64,000 nucleotides of DNA, from positions 1,674,001 through 1,738,000 of the forward strand of contig NC_057793.1 of the NCBI RefSeq assembly GCF_014905175.1, written 5' to 3'. Both the position numbers and the translations under genes were made by a program. This DNA comes from Aphidius gifuensis. Its lineage: Eukaryota > Arthropoda > Insecta > Hymenoptera > Braconidae. How positions within the stretch are numbered: position 1 is the stretch's first letter; every line of letters starts with the position of its first letter. Positions 38,801 through 51,345 of this stretch are shown in pieces. Under the pieces are notes generated by a model that worked only from the letters and a program-made list of their open reading frames with translations, was not told the origin of the DNA and ran no database searches.

Positions 38801-41800
38801 TTTTTTAAATTTAATTTTTTTTTTTTTTTTTTAAATATTCGTATGTGTGTTACAGTATGTTTATTTGTGTGTGTTTTGTGAGAGAGATACTACTTGTGTG
38901 TTTCGAATATTTGACGTATTGTGATTTTTCATGAAAATTTTTAGTATCTTATTTTTTATTTTTTTAAAAATAATATTTATATTAAATGTTAATTTAAATT
39001 TTAGTTTTATTTTATATTGTTGTTAGGGTGTTTAATTTTTATTTATAATTAATTGTTAATTCAATTGAATTATCACCGGTTTAATATGAATAAGACGCCG
39101 GCACCTGGATGAAGATTTAACACTCAGACCTGGTATATAAAAATTTTTTTTTTATTTCGTTTCATTCCTAAAATGAAACATACCATTTCACCATTCACAA
39201 CAGACATCTCGTTTAATTCTACTTGAGTTATTTGTGAAGAGAGTTGTGATTAAATACACTAATAACCTACATTGTTTTTATTATTTATTCATAACTCGTT
39301 ATTTAAATTGATTTATTTATTTTTATTTTGTCAAGGTATATTTCTTTTTTTTTACTTAAATAATAAATTATATATCTATGAATTAAAAAACAGTATACTC
39401 TAGTTGAATATATTTTTAGACATTTAATGATAATGATAATAATGATGACGATAATGATGTTGATGTTGATGACGATGATGGTGATGATGATGATGATTAA
39501 TCATCCAGAGTTGTTAATCTAAGGGATGAAAACAAATAAAATATAAATGATGATATGATTTATTTACAAGTTTAATTTGTTATTTAAAAAAAAAAAAAAG
39601 AGTAATTAGAAATTTAAATTAAGTGTGATAAATAAATGATTGTAATTAATTGTTATTGTTTAATTAAACAGATGTCTGCTGGATCACAAATTCAGATGGC
39701 ACCTCAATCAACCGTGAACTCTGGTCAGTCGGTTCATAGTCAAGACTCTAATATGAGTACCGGTAAGTTGACTTAAAAAATAAATATAAAGCTAATAGAT
39801 AATGATCTAATTTTTGTATAATTTTTAAAAAAAAAAATATAGGCTCGTCGCATAGCGACAAAGAAGTGGATCCAAATACTCCAGAAAAATTACCAAGAAC
39901 AACATCAGAAAGAAAAAGAAAACGAAAGGGTGATGATAGTGGTGGTAGTGTTATTGGTAGTGGTGGTGGTGGTGGTTGTGGTGGTGGTGGTGGTGGTGCC
40001 GGTGGTGGTAGTAGTAGTAAAGGTGCAAGACCAAATGTTGCATTGGATAATAAAAAAATAAATGATTATTTTCCAAAACATCATTTAGGAAGTAGTCCAA
40101 TAAGACATGGAGGAGCTAAAAGTCCATCACCACAACAAGGCTATCCTATGGTATGTTTTATTTTTTAATAAATTAATTAATTTTATTTATTATTTTAATA
40201 TGATAATTATTTATTTATTTTAATTTCAATTTTTTAGTATCCACCATCAACACAACCAATTGTATCAGCACAATCAACAACACCAAATTCATCTGGTGCT
40301 GAATTTACATCATTAATGCAACCACCAAGACCTCAATTACAACCACCACCACCACCTCCACCTCCACCACCACCAGTTACAACACAACCTGCTGGCTCAA
40401 TGGTCAGCAAGCAGGTTCAGGTAAGGCCAACCAATCTACCTAGGACAAGCCAGGTCAGGCAAGCCAAGACAAACACACCAAATGTAAGCACCGATATAGT
40501 TTTTTTTTTTTTTTTATTCATATAATAATCCCTTTAGTTTTTTTTCTTTGTTTTTTTTATCAATCATTTAATCATTAAATTTACATCATTTTTTTTTTTT
40601 CTGGCTTTTTTTTATTATTAGTTGATGATTTGGATTTTTTTTATTTTTATTTTTATTTAATTTCAAATTGAATTATTAATTTTCGTTGATACATTTTTGT
40701 GTGTTCGACTTCCTTGCCTTATTATTATTTGTTATGTTTGTAAATGTGTAATTTTTATTGTACAAATATATTTTTATGTGATTAAAAAGCAATAAATAAA
40801 ATTATTATTATTAATTATTTTATGTTGTTGTTTTTTTTTTTTTACAGACGGAATTGACTTGCCAAAGGATACAAGAATTTGAATCACAGGCATCAACAGA
40901 CTTGGAACTACGTAATAATAAAATTGACGAATTAAATAGAGTAAGTTGATAATGATGTTGATGTTGATGTTGATGATAAATTTAAATTAATTAATAAAAT
41001 ACGTATTTTTTTTGATGTTTAGACAACAGAAGAACTTAGGCATCAAATGGCAAGTCAACAAAAAATAATTGAACAGCATAAATCCCATATAAATAAATGT
41101 ATAGATGTTGTAAAAAAATTATTAAAAGAAAAATCAAATATTGAAAAAAAAGAAGCTAGACAAAAATGTATGCAAAATAGACTGAGACTTGGACAATTTG
41201 TAACCCAAAGAGTTGGTGCAACATTTCAAGAAAATTGGACAGATGGTTATGCATTTCAAGAGTTAGCACGTAGACAAGAAGAAATAACATCTGAACGTGA
41301 AGAAATTGATAGACAAAAAAAATTATTGGGTAAAAAAAGACCACCAAATAGTGAAACAAGTAGAAAAAGAAGTCAAACACAACCATCATTACATAATGGT
41401 ACTGAAGTTACATTTTTAAAACCAGAAGCTGTTACTGGTCCATATACTGCACAAGAATATTATGAAGCTGATGAAATATTAAAATTACGTCAAAATGCAT
41501 TAAAAAAAGAAGATGCTGATTTACAATTGGAAATGGAAAAACTTGAACGTGAAAGAAATTTACATATTAGAGAATTAAAACGTATACATAATGAAGATCA
41601 ATCAAGATTTAATTCACATCCTGTATTAAATGAACGTTATTTATTACTTATGTTATTAGGAAAAGGTGGATTTAGTGAAGTACACAAGGTAAATAAACAA
41701 AATTTTCTTAAATATATATTTATATTAATTGATTATTTAATTATTTAATAGGCGTTTGATCTTAAAGAACAACGTTATGTTGCTTGCAAAGTTCATCAAC

Positions 41801-43069
41801 TAAATAAAGACTGGAAAGAAGATAAAAAAGCTAATTATATTAAGCATGCATTGAGAGAATATAATATACATAAAGCTCTTGATCATCCACGAGTTGTTAA
41901 ATTATATGATGTATTTGAAATTGATGCAAATTCGTTTTGTACTGTATTGGAATATTGTGATGGTCATGATCTTGATTTTTATCTTAAACAAGTGAGTTTA
42001 TTTTAAATGTTATTATTATAATATATTTAATTAAATATTAATTATTATATTTTTTTTTTTAATAATAGCATAAAATGATACCTGAAAGAGAAGCTAGATC
42101 TATTGTTATGCAAGTTGTATCAGCATTAAAATACCTCAATGAAATAAAACCACCAGTAATACACTATGATCTTAAGCCAGGTAAATTAAATTAATAATTA
42201 AATAGTGGTACAAATTATTAATATATATTTATTTATTTGATCCAGGTAATATACTTTTGACTGAGGGTAATGTTTGTGGTGAAATTAAAATCACAGATTT
42301 TGGACTGAGTAAAGTTATGGACGAAGAAAATTATAATCCTGATCATGGAATGGATTTAACGTCACAAGGAGCTGGCACATATTGGTTTGTATATTTATTA
42401 ATCATTATTAAATAATATAATCTACTTATAGCTATTTAATTTATTTAATTTATTTAATTTATTTAGGTATTTACCACCAGAGTGTTTTGTTGTTGGTAAA
42501 AATCCACCAAAAATATCATCAAAAGTTGATGTATGGAGTGTTGGAGTTATATTTTATCAATGTCTATATGGAAAAAAGGTAATAAATATATACAAAATTA
42601 ATAAACACAACAACAAATAATAATTATTTAATTTTTTTTGTTTAGCCATTTGGACATAATCAATCACAAGCAACAATTTTAGAAGAAAATACAATATTAA
42701 AAGCAACTGAAGTACAATTTGCAAATAAACCAACTGTTAGCAATGAAGCTAAGGTTAATTAATAATTTAATAATAATAATAACAATAATAATAGCAACAA
42801 ATATTTAATATTGATAATTTTTTTGTTTTGTTCAACAGAGTTTTATAAGAAGTTGTTTGGCGTATAGAAAAGAAGAAAGAATTGATGTATTAACATTAGC
42901 AAGACATGAATATTTACAACCTCCAGTGCCAAAGCATGGAAGACAAGCTAATAGTCAACAACAACAAGCCCAACAACAACAACAGCAAATACAGCAAGCC
43001 CAACAACAACAACAAACATCATTTACAACTGGAATGTTTAGTGGTATGAATGCATCAAGCAGTTCGTAG
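29814..43069 (+). CDS. Tlk: Tousled-like serine/threonine kinase
   Basis: Exons: 29814-29844, 32129-32214, 34619-34807, 39672-39762, 39843-40150, 40238-40483, 40848-40940, 41023-41688, 41752-41991, 42069-42180, 42246-42384, 42467-42578, 42646-42753, 42839-43069; 883 codons. The N-terminus has the TLK signature LDPRKQELLEARF and HSDKEVDPNTPEKL. A basic, Gly-rich, then Pro-rich segment follows, then coiled coil (LRHQMASQQKIIEQHKSHIN onward). The kinase domain shows LGKGGFSEVHK, VACKVHQL, IHYDLKPGNIL, TDFGLSK and YLPPE. The tail is Gln-rich and ends in a Ser run. TLKs phosphorylate the histone chaperone Asf1 and support replication-coupled chromatin assembly. The start at 29814 joins in frame with exon 2; a shorter start at 32143 is the alternative. 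Early exons are much GC-richer than the kinase exons. Confidence 0.96.
29845..32128 (+). other. Tlk intron 1
   Basis: A 2.3-kb intron with donor GTAAGT and acceptor TTGCAG. It is mostly AT-rich, with a GC-rich island at 31130-31320 including CCACGCCCGCAAAATCC, AACGCGTTAACACACGCGA and a hexamer direct repeat AGGTCATAGGGTC. No ORF belongs to another gene here as far as I can see. Confidence 0.65.
32909..32956 (+). other. Candidate 48-nt cassette exon of Tlk
   Basis: Bounded by AG upstream and GT downstream, 48 nt long and open in the phase of the flanking exons (encodes LATRDVNDPNCNVAMQ). It would insert 16 residues between GVR and TGRS. A second candidate at 32719-32785 (67 nt, AG and GTGAGC borders) would shift the frame. 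Neither is included in the main Tlk model. Confidence 0.35.
34808..39671 (+). other. Tlk intron with GC-rich islands
   Basis: A 4.9-kb intron. Islands of clearly higher GC and low T-run content lie at 35795-35900, 36120-36720 (with (GA)n at 36465-36482 and Gly/Trp-like GGTGGTGGT runs), 37260-37380, 37870-38040, 38460-38775 and 39070-39135. They could be alternative first exons, promoters or enhancers of Tlk. A GAT/GAC trinucleotide tract is at 39427-39499. No independent gene is supported. Confidence 0.55.
39427..39499. repeat. Imperfect (GAT/GAC)n microsatellite
   Basis: A run of GAT, AAT and GAC triplets in the last part of the Tlk large intron; too degenerate and intronic to be coding. 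Confidence 0.8.
42431..42466. repeat. 9-bp tandem repeat TTATTTAAT
   Basis: About four units, just before a Tlk acceptor site. A similar tract sits in a WDR12 intron near 55780-55806. Confidence 0.8.
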
Positions 43070-46000
43070 TGATTGAGTAAGCTTGCTAAAAGCATTAAAA
43101 TATTATCAGCCAGTGAGGCACATGATCAACGACTAGAAAAAGTCTCAAAAATTATTGAGACATGGACTGACATGTTCAGTTGTTAATAACAAACAAATAT
43201 AAATAAATAATTATGAAAAATTAAATTATAATTATAATGATGATGATGATGATGATGATAATAATAAGAATAATTGGGAATAATTTTCATGAACAAAATA
43301 ATAAAGTGAAAAAAAGAAAAAAATTAAAATAACCCAATAAACAAACAAATAATAAAAAAAAAAAAAACGAAATAAATATAATTAAAATTTTAAAATAATT
43401 TTAAATATATAAATGAAAAATAAAAAAAAAAGTGAAACCCAGTTTGATAAACTCATTAATTAAAAACGAAAGAAATATTAAATTTCTGAATGGTGATTTA
43501 TTAACGACTCATTGGAGTGGTATATAATTAAAATAATTAACAAAAATCAACGATAAAAATGCCAAATTTTTTGTGAGATGAAAAAAATAATGGAAGAATG
43601 TGTTGAGACTATTTTTTTTTTTGTTGTTTTTTTTTTTTTTTAAGTGAAAATAAAAAGAAAAAATGTTTGTTTGTTTGTGTTTTTTTTTTTATATAAATAA
43701 TGGAAAAGTGAGTTATAATATAATTAAAAGATCAAAGTGATTGTAAATATATGAGTTTAATAATTTTGAAGAATGACGTCACAGTATGATTAAAAAATTC
43801 ACCCTGCCAATGTCGATCGAGTTAACACACTTGTGTGAGGGTAAATTATGTTTGTTTTTTTTTTTTTTTTTTTTCTTCTTTTAATTATTTTCCTGATTAT
43901 TTTTTTATTGTTAACTGAGGAAGGAAAAATACTGTTTTTTTTTTATTTTTAATAATTTAATGTGAAATATTAAGATGAAAAAAGTAATAAATTATAGGAA
44001 AAATAAAAATTAAAAAATTTACATCACCAGCATGACAGACGAAATAATGAAAAACAAAAAATATATATATATATATAAAAATTAATTACGTAAATATTTC
44101 CAATTGTATTATCGTTCCTTGTATCGAACCAGCAAGCTCCAAATGCGATAATCAAAATAAAAAATATGTAAAAAAACAATGAAATTTAGATTTTTTAAAA
44201 TTCGCAAAAATATGAACAATTTTTTTTAAATAATAAAAAAAAAAAAGCTCTGGTGGAATTATGGGAGTGAAAAGAGAAATAATAAAATCGAGATAAAAAT
44301 GTGATAAGTCATTTTGTAATTTAAGAAGTAAAAAAAAATTAAATTTAGAAAAGGAGTAGCACGAGGGAGAAATTTAAAATTAAAAATTCAAGTTAATTTT
44401 ATTCTTGTATAATTTTTCTTTGTATTTTAACTAGTTCTTTTTTTTTTTATTTTTAATTGAGAGTTTTGAGAGAGTGAGAGAGACAAGTCAATCAATAATT
44501 GATGATATTAATTAACATTGGTGTGTCATGACTTGTCTAATTGTTTTTGTTTTTTTTTTTTTTCTTGGTGTGACTGATGAGCGAAAAATAAAAAATAGAA
44601 AACGAATGAACGCGATGATGTAATAAACTCAAAATTGTTAAAATAAAAATTGAAAAGAAAAAAAAATAGCATGCGTGTAAATATTTATACAATAAATAAT
44701 AATTAAATAAATGCATTTATATGGATATTTAAAAAAAAAAAAAAAACATCTGTATAAAGTTATAAACAATTATCGTAAAAAAATAAATAAATAATTCCTA
44801 ATTCTTGTTGAAAATGAAACAAGAAAATTTTAGGGATAATATAAATCTCGATTATTTATTTCTCGATATTTTGATGATTAAAAAAAAAAATCATTTTTGC
44901 ATGGTATTTATTTGAAAAGTAGTGTCGATACAGGACGAAATTTAAAAAAAAAAAAAAAATGAGAAATAAATGATAAATGTTTTTTAAATATATTTGAATG
45001 ATTTTACAAAATTTTTTTAAATCCCTCATATTTTATTGACTTATTTATTATAATTTTTACATTTTTAAATTTTTTTTTCTTTGTTTTATACTGGAGTTTT
45101 TATTTTAAAATAAAAAAAATCTTCAAATATATTTAAAGGTCTATTTTATTTTTCCAAATTAGCTATTTTTTATCATTTTTTTTTTCCTTCCTCAATGAAA
45201 CTCTCTCACCGAGCGTCGTATTATTTGTAGTCATATTTATTTTAAAATTTTATTTTTTTGTTTTTTAATTAATTTACAAACTCTTCGCGCGACACTGAGC
45301 TAAATAAAACGAATAATAAAATAATGAATATATTAATAAAAATAATTTAAACACGAGAATGAAAGATCGAATGATAATTAAAAAATAGAAAACAAAAAAA
45401 AACAGCAAAAATGAATAGAAAAAAAAAGGAAAAAGCGAAAGAAACAATTTTTTAAATTAAGTATCATAATATTGTACGGACCTGAACGATTAGTTTCTTT
45501 ACTCAATTTGTTTTATATATGTACGTTATATAGATATTAATAATTATGAAAATAGAAGACTAAGTTATTTTATCAAGTGCCCTTTGCTTTGTATCATAGT
45601 AAAAAAGAAAAAAGAAAAAGCAATCAAAACGCGTTTTGTCGATAAAATGAAGTAAAAAAAAAAAAGAAAATACACAAATTTTTTTTAGTTTTTCTTTTCC
45701 AAACTGAAGATAAACAATGAAAAAAAAAAAAAAATAAAGAAAAAAAAAAAATGACTCGAAATAATAAGAAAACAAAAAAATGAAAATTATCTTGGTGCAT
45801 TTTTAATTTCTCAGCTTTTTATAAATTTCCTTTTCCTTTTACGTATTTTTAAATTAAAAAAAAAAAACAAATGACTGATTATTAATTAAATAATTTTTTT
45901 TTGTCTTAAAAATATTTTTAATTTTATTTAGACTGTGTTAAAATTATTTTCGTATTTTATCTATAATTAAAAACAATTAATGAAAACAAAATTTTTTTTT

Positions 46001-46647
46001 CTCTTACAATTGTTTTATTGTTATAATATTAACTAACTGTTTTATTGTTATAAAATAATCATCTCATTCATTCAATCTAATCATAAACAATTATCTTAAT
46101 CATACATCAATCAATCAATTAAAATTATTATTTTTTAAAATTTATCGATACACATTTTTGAATATTTTTTTTATCAATTTCAAACCTCTTTTTGTTTAAA
46201 ATAATAACAATATTAATAATTATGAGGAATGACCATCGAGGTAAGTGTGATAAATATTATTAATTTTTAATATTTGTACGTGAAAAATTACTTATTAAAT
46301 ACGGTATTGTTATTATCATTAAAAAAAGAAAATAAAAAATAATCATGAAATTGCTTCAATTAATAATTAAAAATAGAAAAAAAATAATGTATGCTTTTCA
46401 ACTAAAATAAAATTAGACAGTTAATTATTATTAAACAATTAATTACCGCTACTACATATTATTATTATTAGTTTTTTGTTTTTTTTTTTTTTTTCACAAA
46501 AATTATTGAGTCTTGTTTTGCTTATTATTAATAATTGTGAATTATTTTTACAATCAATTGATTTGTAAAAAAAGCTCAAAACAATGAAAAAATAATGTTG
46601 AATAATCAAACGTCATGTATTAATTATTAAAATACAATTAAATTTAC
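43070..46647. other. Tlk 3' UTR and convergent spacer to Top2
   Basis: The + strand is A-rich with long A runs, as expected for a long Tlk 3' UTR in sense orientation. The first 117 bases are less AT-rich and hold an in-frame post-stop ORF plus a GTCTCA/TGAGAC hairpin (43142-43161). A full CRE palindrome TGACGTCA is at 43774-43781. The Top2 3' UTR occupies the right end. No gene is supported. Confidence 0.6.
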
Positions 46648-49600
46648 TTAATCAGAATCAGAATCAGAGTTAGAGACTCGATATTGTATTACTTTTCTTG
46701 ATCTTGAACTTGTTGTTTTTTTAGGAACAACTGGTGAATCATCAACAAAATCATCATCACTTGATTCTGATTTTTTAGCTCTTTTTCTTGATTTTGTTGA
46801 ATAAATTTCATCAGAATCACTATCAGATGATGAACGTTTTTTATTCTTTGTTCTTTTATTTGTTTTAGATGATGATCCACTACCATTTTCATTTTTTTTC
46901 TTATTTGTTGTTGTTGTTGTTGTTGTTGTTTTAGTTTTTTTAGTTGTTTTAGTTGGTTTAACTGGTGTTGAATCATCACATGATGATAAAACAACAGATG
47001 CTACTTTATTATTTGTTGTTTTTTCTGGTGTAACACCAACCAATGAATCAAATAATTCTTCTGAACTTTGTTTTGGAATTGTTAATTTTTTATTTGGTTG
47101 AAAATCATTATCTGAATCACTTTGTTCAAGTACTGGACTTGATATTGTTGATGGCTGTTTACTACTGTCAATTGATTCATTCATTGCTTCATCATTATCT
47201 GATTTAAATTCAAGTTCATCTGAATCATCTTTATCTTCATCTGAATCTAAATTATAAGTTTTTTTAGTAGCAGCAGCAGCACGTCGTGTACCTCCACGTG
47301 ATACTGGTGGTGGTGATATACTTTCAAAATCAATATCAGGATCACTATCATCATCTGAATCATCACTACCTTTTGATTTTCTTTTTTGTTTTGTTGTTGT
47401 TGTTGTTTTTTTATCAATTGGTTTAAATGGTAATGTTGTTTGTCTACCACCACCAGTTTTTTTAATTGTTTTTTTTTCAACTGGTGATAAACCAAGACGA
47501 TCATCTAATGATTTTGCATTTGATTCAATCATAACATCAAATTCATCTTTTTCTTCTTTAACAGCACCAATTTCTTTTTTAACTTTTGGCTTTTTAACAA
47601 TACCTTGTTTTTTATCTTTTGTTTGTTGATCTAATTTTTCATATTTTTTTTTCATTTCAGCATCAAATTCAGGTTTTATTTTACGTCCAGTTTCATATTT
47701 AATTTCTTTAACAGCACCTCCTTTTTTCTTTTGTTTTGGTTTTTTATCACCTCTTTCTTCTTTTATTTGTTTTTCTTCAAAATCATTTAGGGCTATTAAT
47801 AAAGCATCAAGATCATCTCTCCAAATGGTTTTTGGTGTTTTACTTTTTAATATATCCAATTCAGTTTTTTTATCATCACGTTTTTTTAATAATTCATCTA
47901 TTTTTTCTTTTGTTAATGACCACATTGCCATACCCAATAAATAATCATAATCAACAGCATCTGGTGTTTCATTAATTTCCTCAGTTTCATCATTATTTTC
48001 ATCATCCTGAAAAAAAAAAAAAAATCAATCATTTATCATTTATTATTTACCTGTTATTTATTATTAAAATTAGTTTGATATTCATTTATAACTTACCTCA
48101 ACTACTTCATTTGAATTTTTTTGTGTTGCTTTCCATGCTGATACTGGATCTGAATCATAACCCATTGCTATCAATTCATCAATCATAGCTTTTTTCTTTT
48201 TTTTTTCAATGACCAATGTACCATCACATTTTTCCAATATAAATCTTGCTTGATTTGTTAATTTTCTAGCTTCAGCTTCTAATATACCAGTTAAATAATT
48301 TTTTCTTTTAACATAAAATTCAAGTCGTAAATCATAAAATTCTCTCATAATTCTAGTTATATCATCATATTTATTGAGACATAAATTTTTATCAAATGCA
48401 CACATTGAACTCATTGATATTGTTGTTTGTAATTTAAATACTTTATAAACACCATCACGTTCATAATCACGTAATTTTTGTGGTGTTACTGTGACAAGAA
48501 AATTAATTTCTGATCCATCACTATAATCTTTATAATCAACAATTGATTCATTTGATAACATAACATCAAGTACTGTTTCTTTATAATGATTTGTCCATGT
48601 ACCAATTGGTAATTCTGATATTTGTATTTTATCATTACCAATAATTGTAATTTCACCAGAAATAGCATAACGTGTATCACCACAATGTTCAATTTCACCT
48701 TTAAAATTTTTCCAATATGGTTTCATTGGTTGTATATCATTACCATCCATCATATTATATAAATTTTGTATTATTTCACGTGGATTATGATTTGGTATTT
48801 TGGTCATCCATCCAGTACCAATACCATCAGCACCATTAACTAATATCATTGGTATTATTGGTATATAATAAGTTGGTTCAATTTTTTTATTATCAGATAT
48901 TTCATGTTGTAATAGTGCATCATCATGTTTATGAAATATTAAACGTGTTAATGGAGATAATTTAGTAAATATATATCTTGGTGATGCTGCATCTTTACCA
49001 CCAGTTGAACGTGAACCAAATTGACCAATTGGTAATAATAAATTAATATTATTTGATCCAACATAATCTTGTGCTAAATTAACAATTGTTGATGTTAATG
49101 ATGTTTCACCATGATGATAATCTGATTTTTCAGCAACAGATGCACCTAATTGTGCAACTTTAACTTCATTTTTATCATTTCTTAACATACAAACATACAT
49201 TACTTTACGTTGTCCTGGTTTTAAACCATCAATAACATTTGGTATTGAACGTACATTATCATAATTTGAAAATGATACTAATTCAACATTAATAAAATCA
49301 GTATATGTTACTGAACGTGTATTTTTATGATATAAAAATTTTTCACCAAGACCACGTTCTTTTCTATCTTTTGTTGTTGTCATATAATTTGTTAGCCAAT
49401 CTTTACGTTGATCACATGCTTTTTTCGAAAATGCCATAACAATATTTTTATCATCTTCATCACCAGCATATGTAAATGCAATACGATGTTTTTGCATATC
49501 AGAAAAATATTCTTTAGCTTCTTTTGATGTTGATGTACCCAAACCTTTGTAGTATTTTGGTTTTATTTTATTTGGTGCTGGTTGATCTTTACGCCATTCT

Positions 49601-51345
49601 TCATATTCAGCTGTTGAATAAAAACTAAGTTTTTCATTACCTTTTGTAACTTTAATTAATGGTGTTATAAATTCTTCAATGAAATTAAGCTTTAATAAAC
49701 TTGGCCAATTATGATGTATAAAATTTATTAATAAACCTTTTATATGTGAACCATCTTGATCTTGATCAGTCATTATCATTAATTTACCATATCTCAATGT
49801 TTTTAAATCACTTAGGGTTTCATATTTTTTTTTATATTGTAAACCAAGTATTTTAATTAAATTATTTATTTCAGCATTTTCAATAATTTGTTTATGTGTT
49901 GCTTCACGTACATTTAATAATTTACCTTTTAATGGAAATACACCATATATATCACGTCCTTTATCAACTGAACTAACACCACTAACAGCTAGTGCTTTTG
50001 CTGAATCACCCTCAGTTAATATTAATGTACAATCAATACTTTTTGATGTACCAGCATTATGTGCATCATCTAGCTTTGGTATACCAATTATTTTTTTTTT
50101 CTTTGATGAACCACCAGTTAATTTTTGTAATTGTGTATCAGCTTTAAATTTAGCCCAATGTAATATTGATTCAATAATACCAAGTTTTGATATACCAGTT
50201 ATAAATTTATCAGTAACTTCATATTTTGAACCAAATTTACTAACAACAAGTGTCATATTTTCTTTAGTTTGTGAATCAAATGTTGGATTTGTTATTAAAC
50301 AATTAATAAATATCCACATATGTTGTTTTATTGATTTTTTATCTAATTTAGCACCTTCTTTATTTTTTTTTTTTAATGTATCTTGTAATTTTTTAACAAT
50401 AGCATCACTAACATGATCAACATGTTTACCACCTTTTGTTGTTGCTATTGAATTTACAAATGACATTTGTTTAAAACTATTATCTGGTGATAATGCAACA
50501 GCAACTTCCCATCTTGGACCACATTGTTCATATGATAATTTAAGTTGATTATTTGAATCATCTGTTCTACCTTTTATAAATAATTCACAATAATCTTTAA
50601 AACCTTTTATTGGTATTAATGTACCATTTAAATATATTTTAACACCTTTTGTTGATGCTGCACAATCATATGCTCTTCTAGTCATTAAACTAACAATATC
50701 ATCATCTAATTTTGTCATTTTAAATTTTTCTAAATCTGGTGAAAATGTTACTTTTGTAAAATCTTCTGAGCTACTTTCTTTGATACGTACTTCACTACAT
50801 TTATTCATATTATTTGCCCATGATTGTTTGAATGATTTTTTATATTCTTTTGATGATGTTTCAACAACAAAACGTCCACTAAATATATTACATAATTTAG
50901 CACCATATCCATTTCTTCCACCAGTTACTTTATTCTCAGCATCATCATAATTTGATGATGTCAACAAATGACCAAATATCATTGTTGGTACATACATATT
51001 TTCTTCTTTATGTATTGCAACTGGTATACCTTTACCATTATTCCATACTGATATTGTATTGTCTTCTTGTTTGATATCTATTTTTATTTTATCCATTTTT
51101 GGATCACGTTGTTTATTATCAGCAGCATTAACAAGAATTTCATCATAAATTTTATATAAACCTGGTACATATGTTATTTCACGTTGTACCATTCTTTCTT
51201 CTTCTTTATCATATACCCACATTGCCTCAGTTACTTGTTCAACTGAGCCAATGTATGTATCTGGACGTATCAATATATGTTCCAATTGAGTTTTCTTTTG
51301 ATAAGTACCCTCAATGGTTTTCTTTTTTCCATCACCGTTCTCCAT
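46648..51345 (-). CDS. Top2: DNA topoisomerase II (ATP-hydrolysing)
   Basis: Two coding exons (51345-48097 and 48006-46648) join to 1535 codons, typical for animal Top2. The GHKL ATPase domain begins at residue about 20 (LIRPDTYIGS, GRNGYGAKLCNIFS), with the transducer after it. The TOPRIM motifs are EGDSAKALAVSG (Glu445) and DQDQDG (Asp527, 529, 531), which hold the metal ions. The catalytic tyrosine is Tyr791 in SPRYIFT. The winged-helix, tower and coiled-coil gate follow. The C-terminal domain (exon 2) is charged, disordered, rich in KK, SDSD and poly-Thr, and ends in an acidic SDSDSD. The enzyme passes one duplex through another to unlink chromosomes in the nucleus. The start MENGDGKKK has a good context, with an AG just upstream suggesting a 5' UTR exon. 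Confidence 0.98.

Noticed and set aside
46689..47504. Gln-rich and His-rich alternative-frame ORFs
   Set aside because: Out-of-phase readings of the low-complexity Top2 C-terminal domain.
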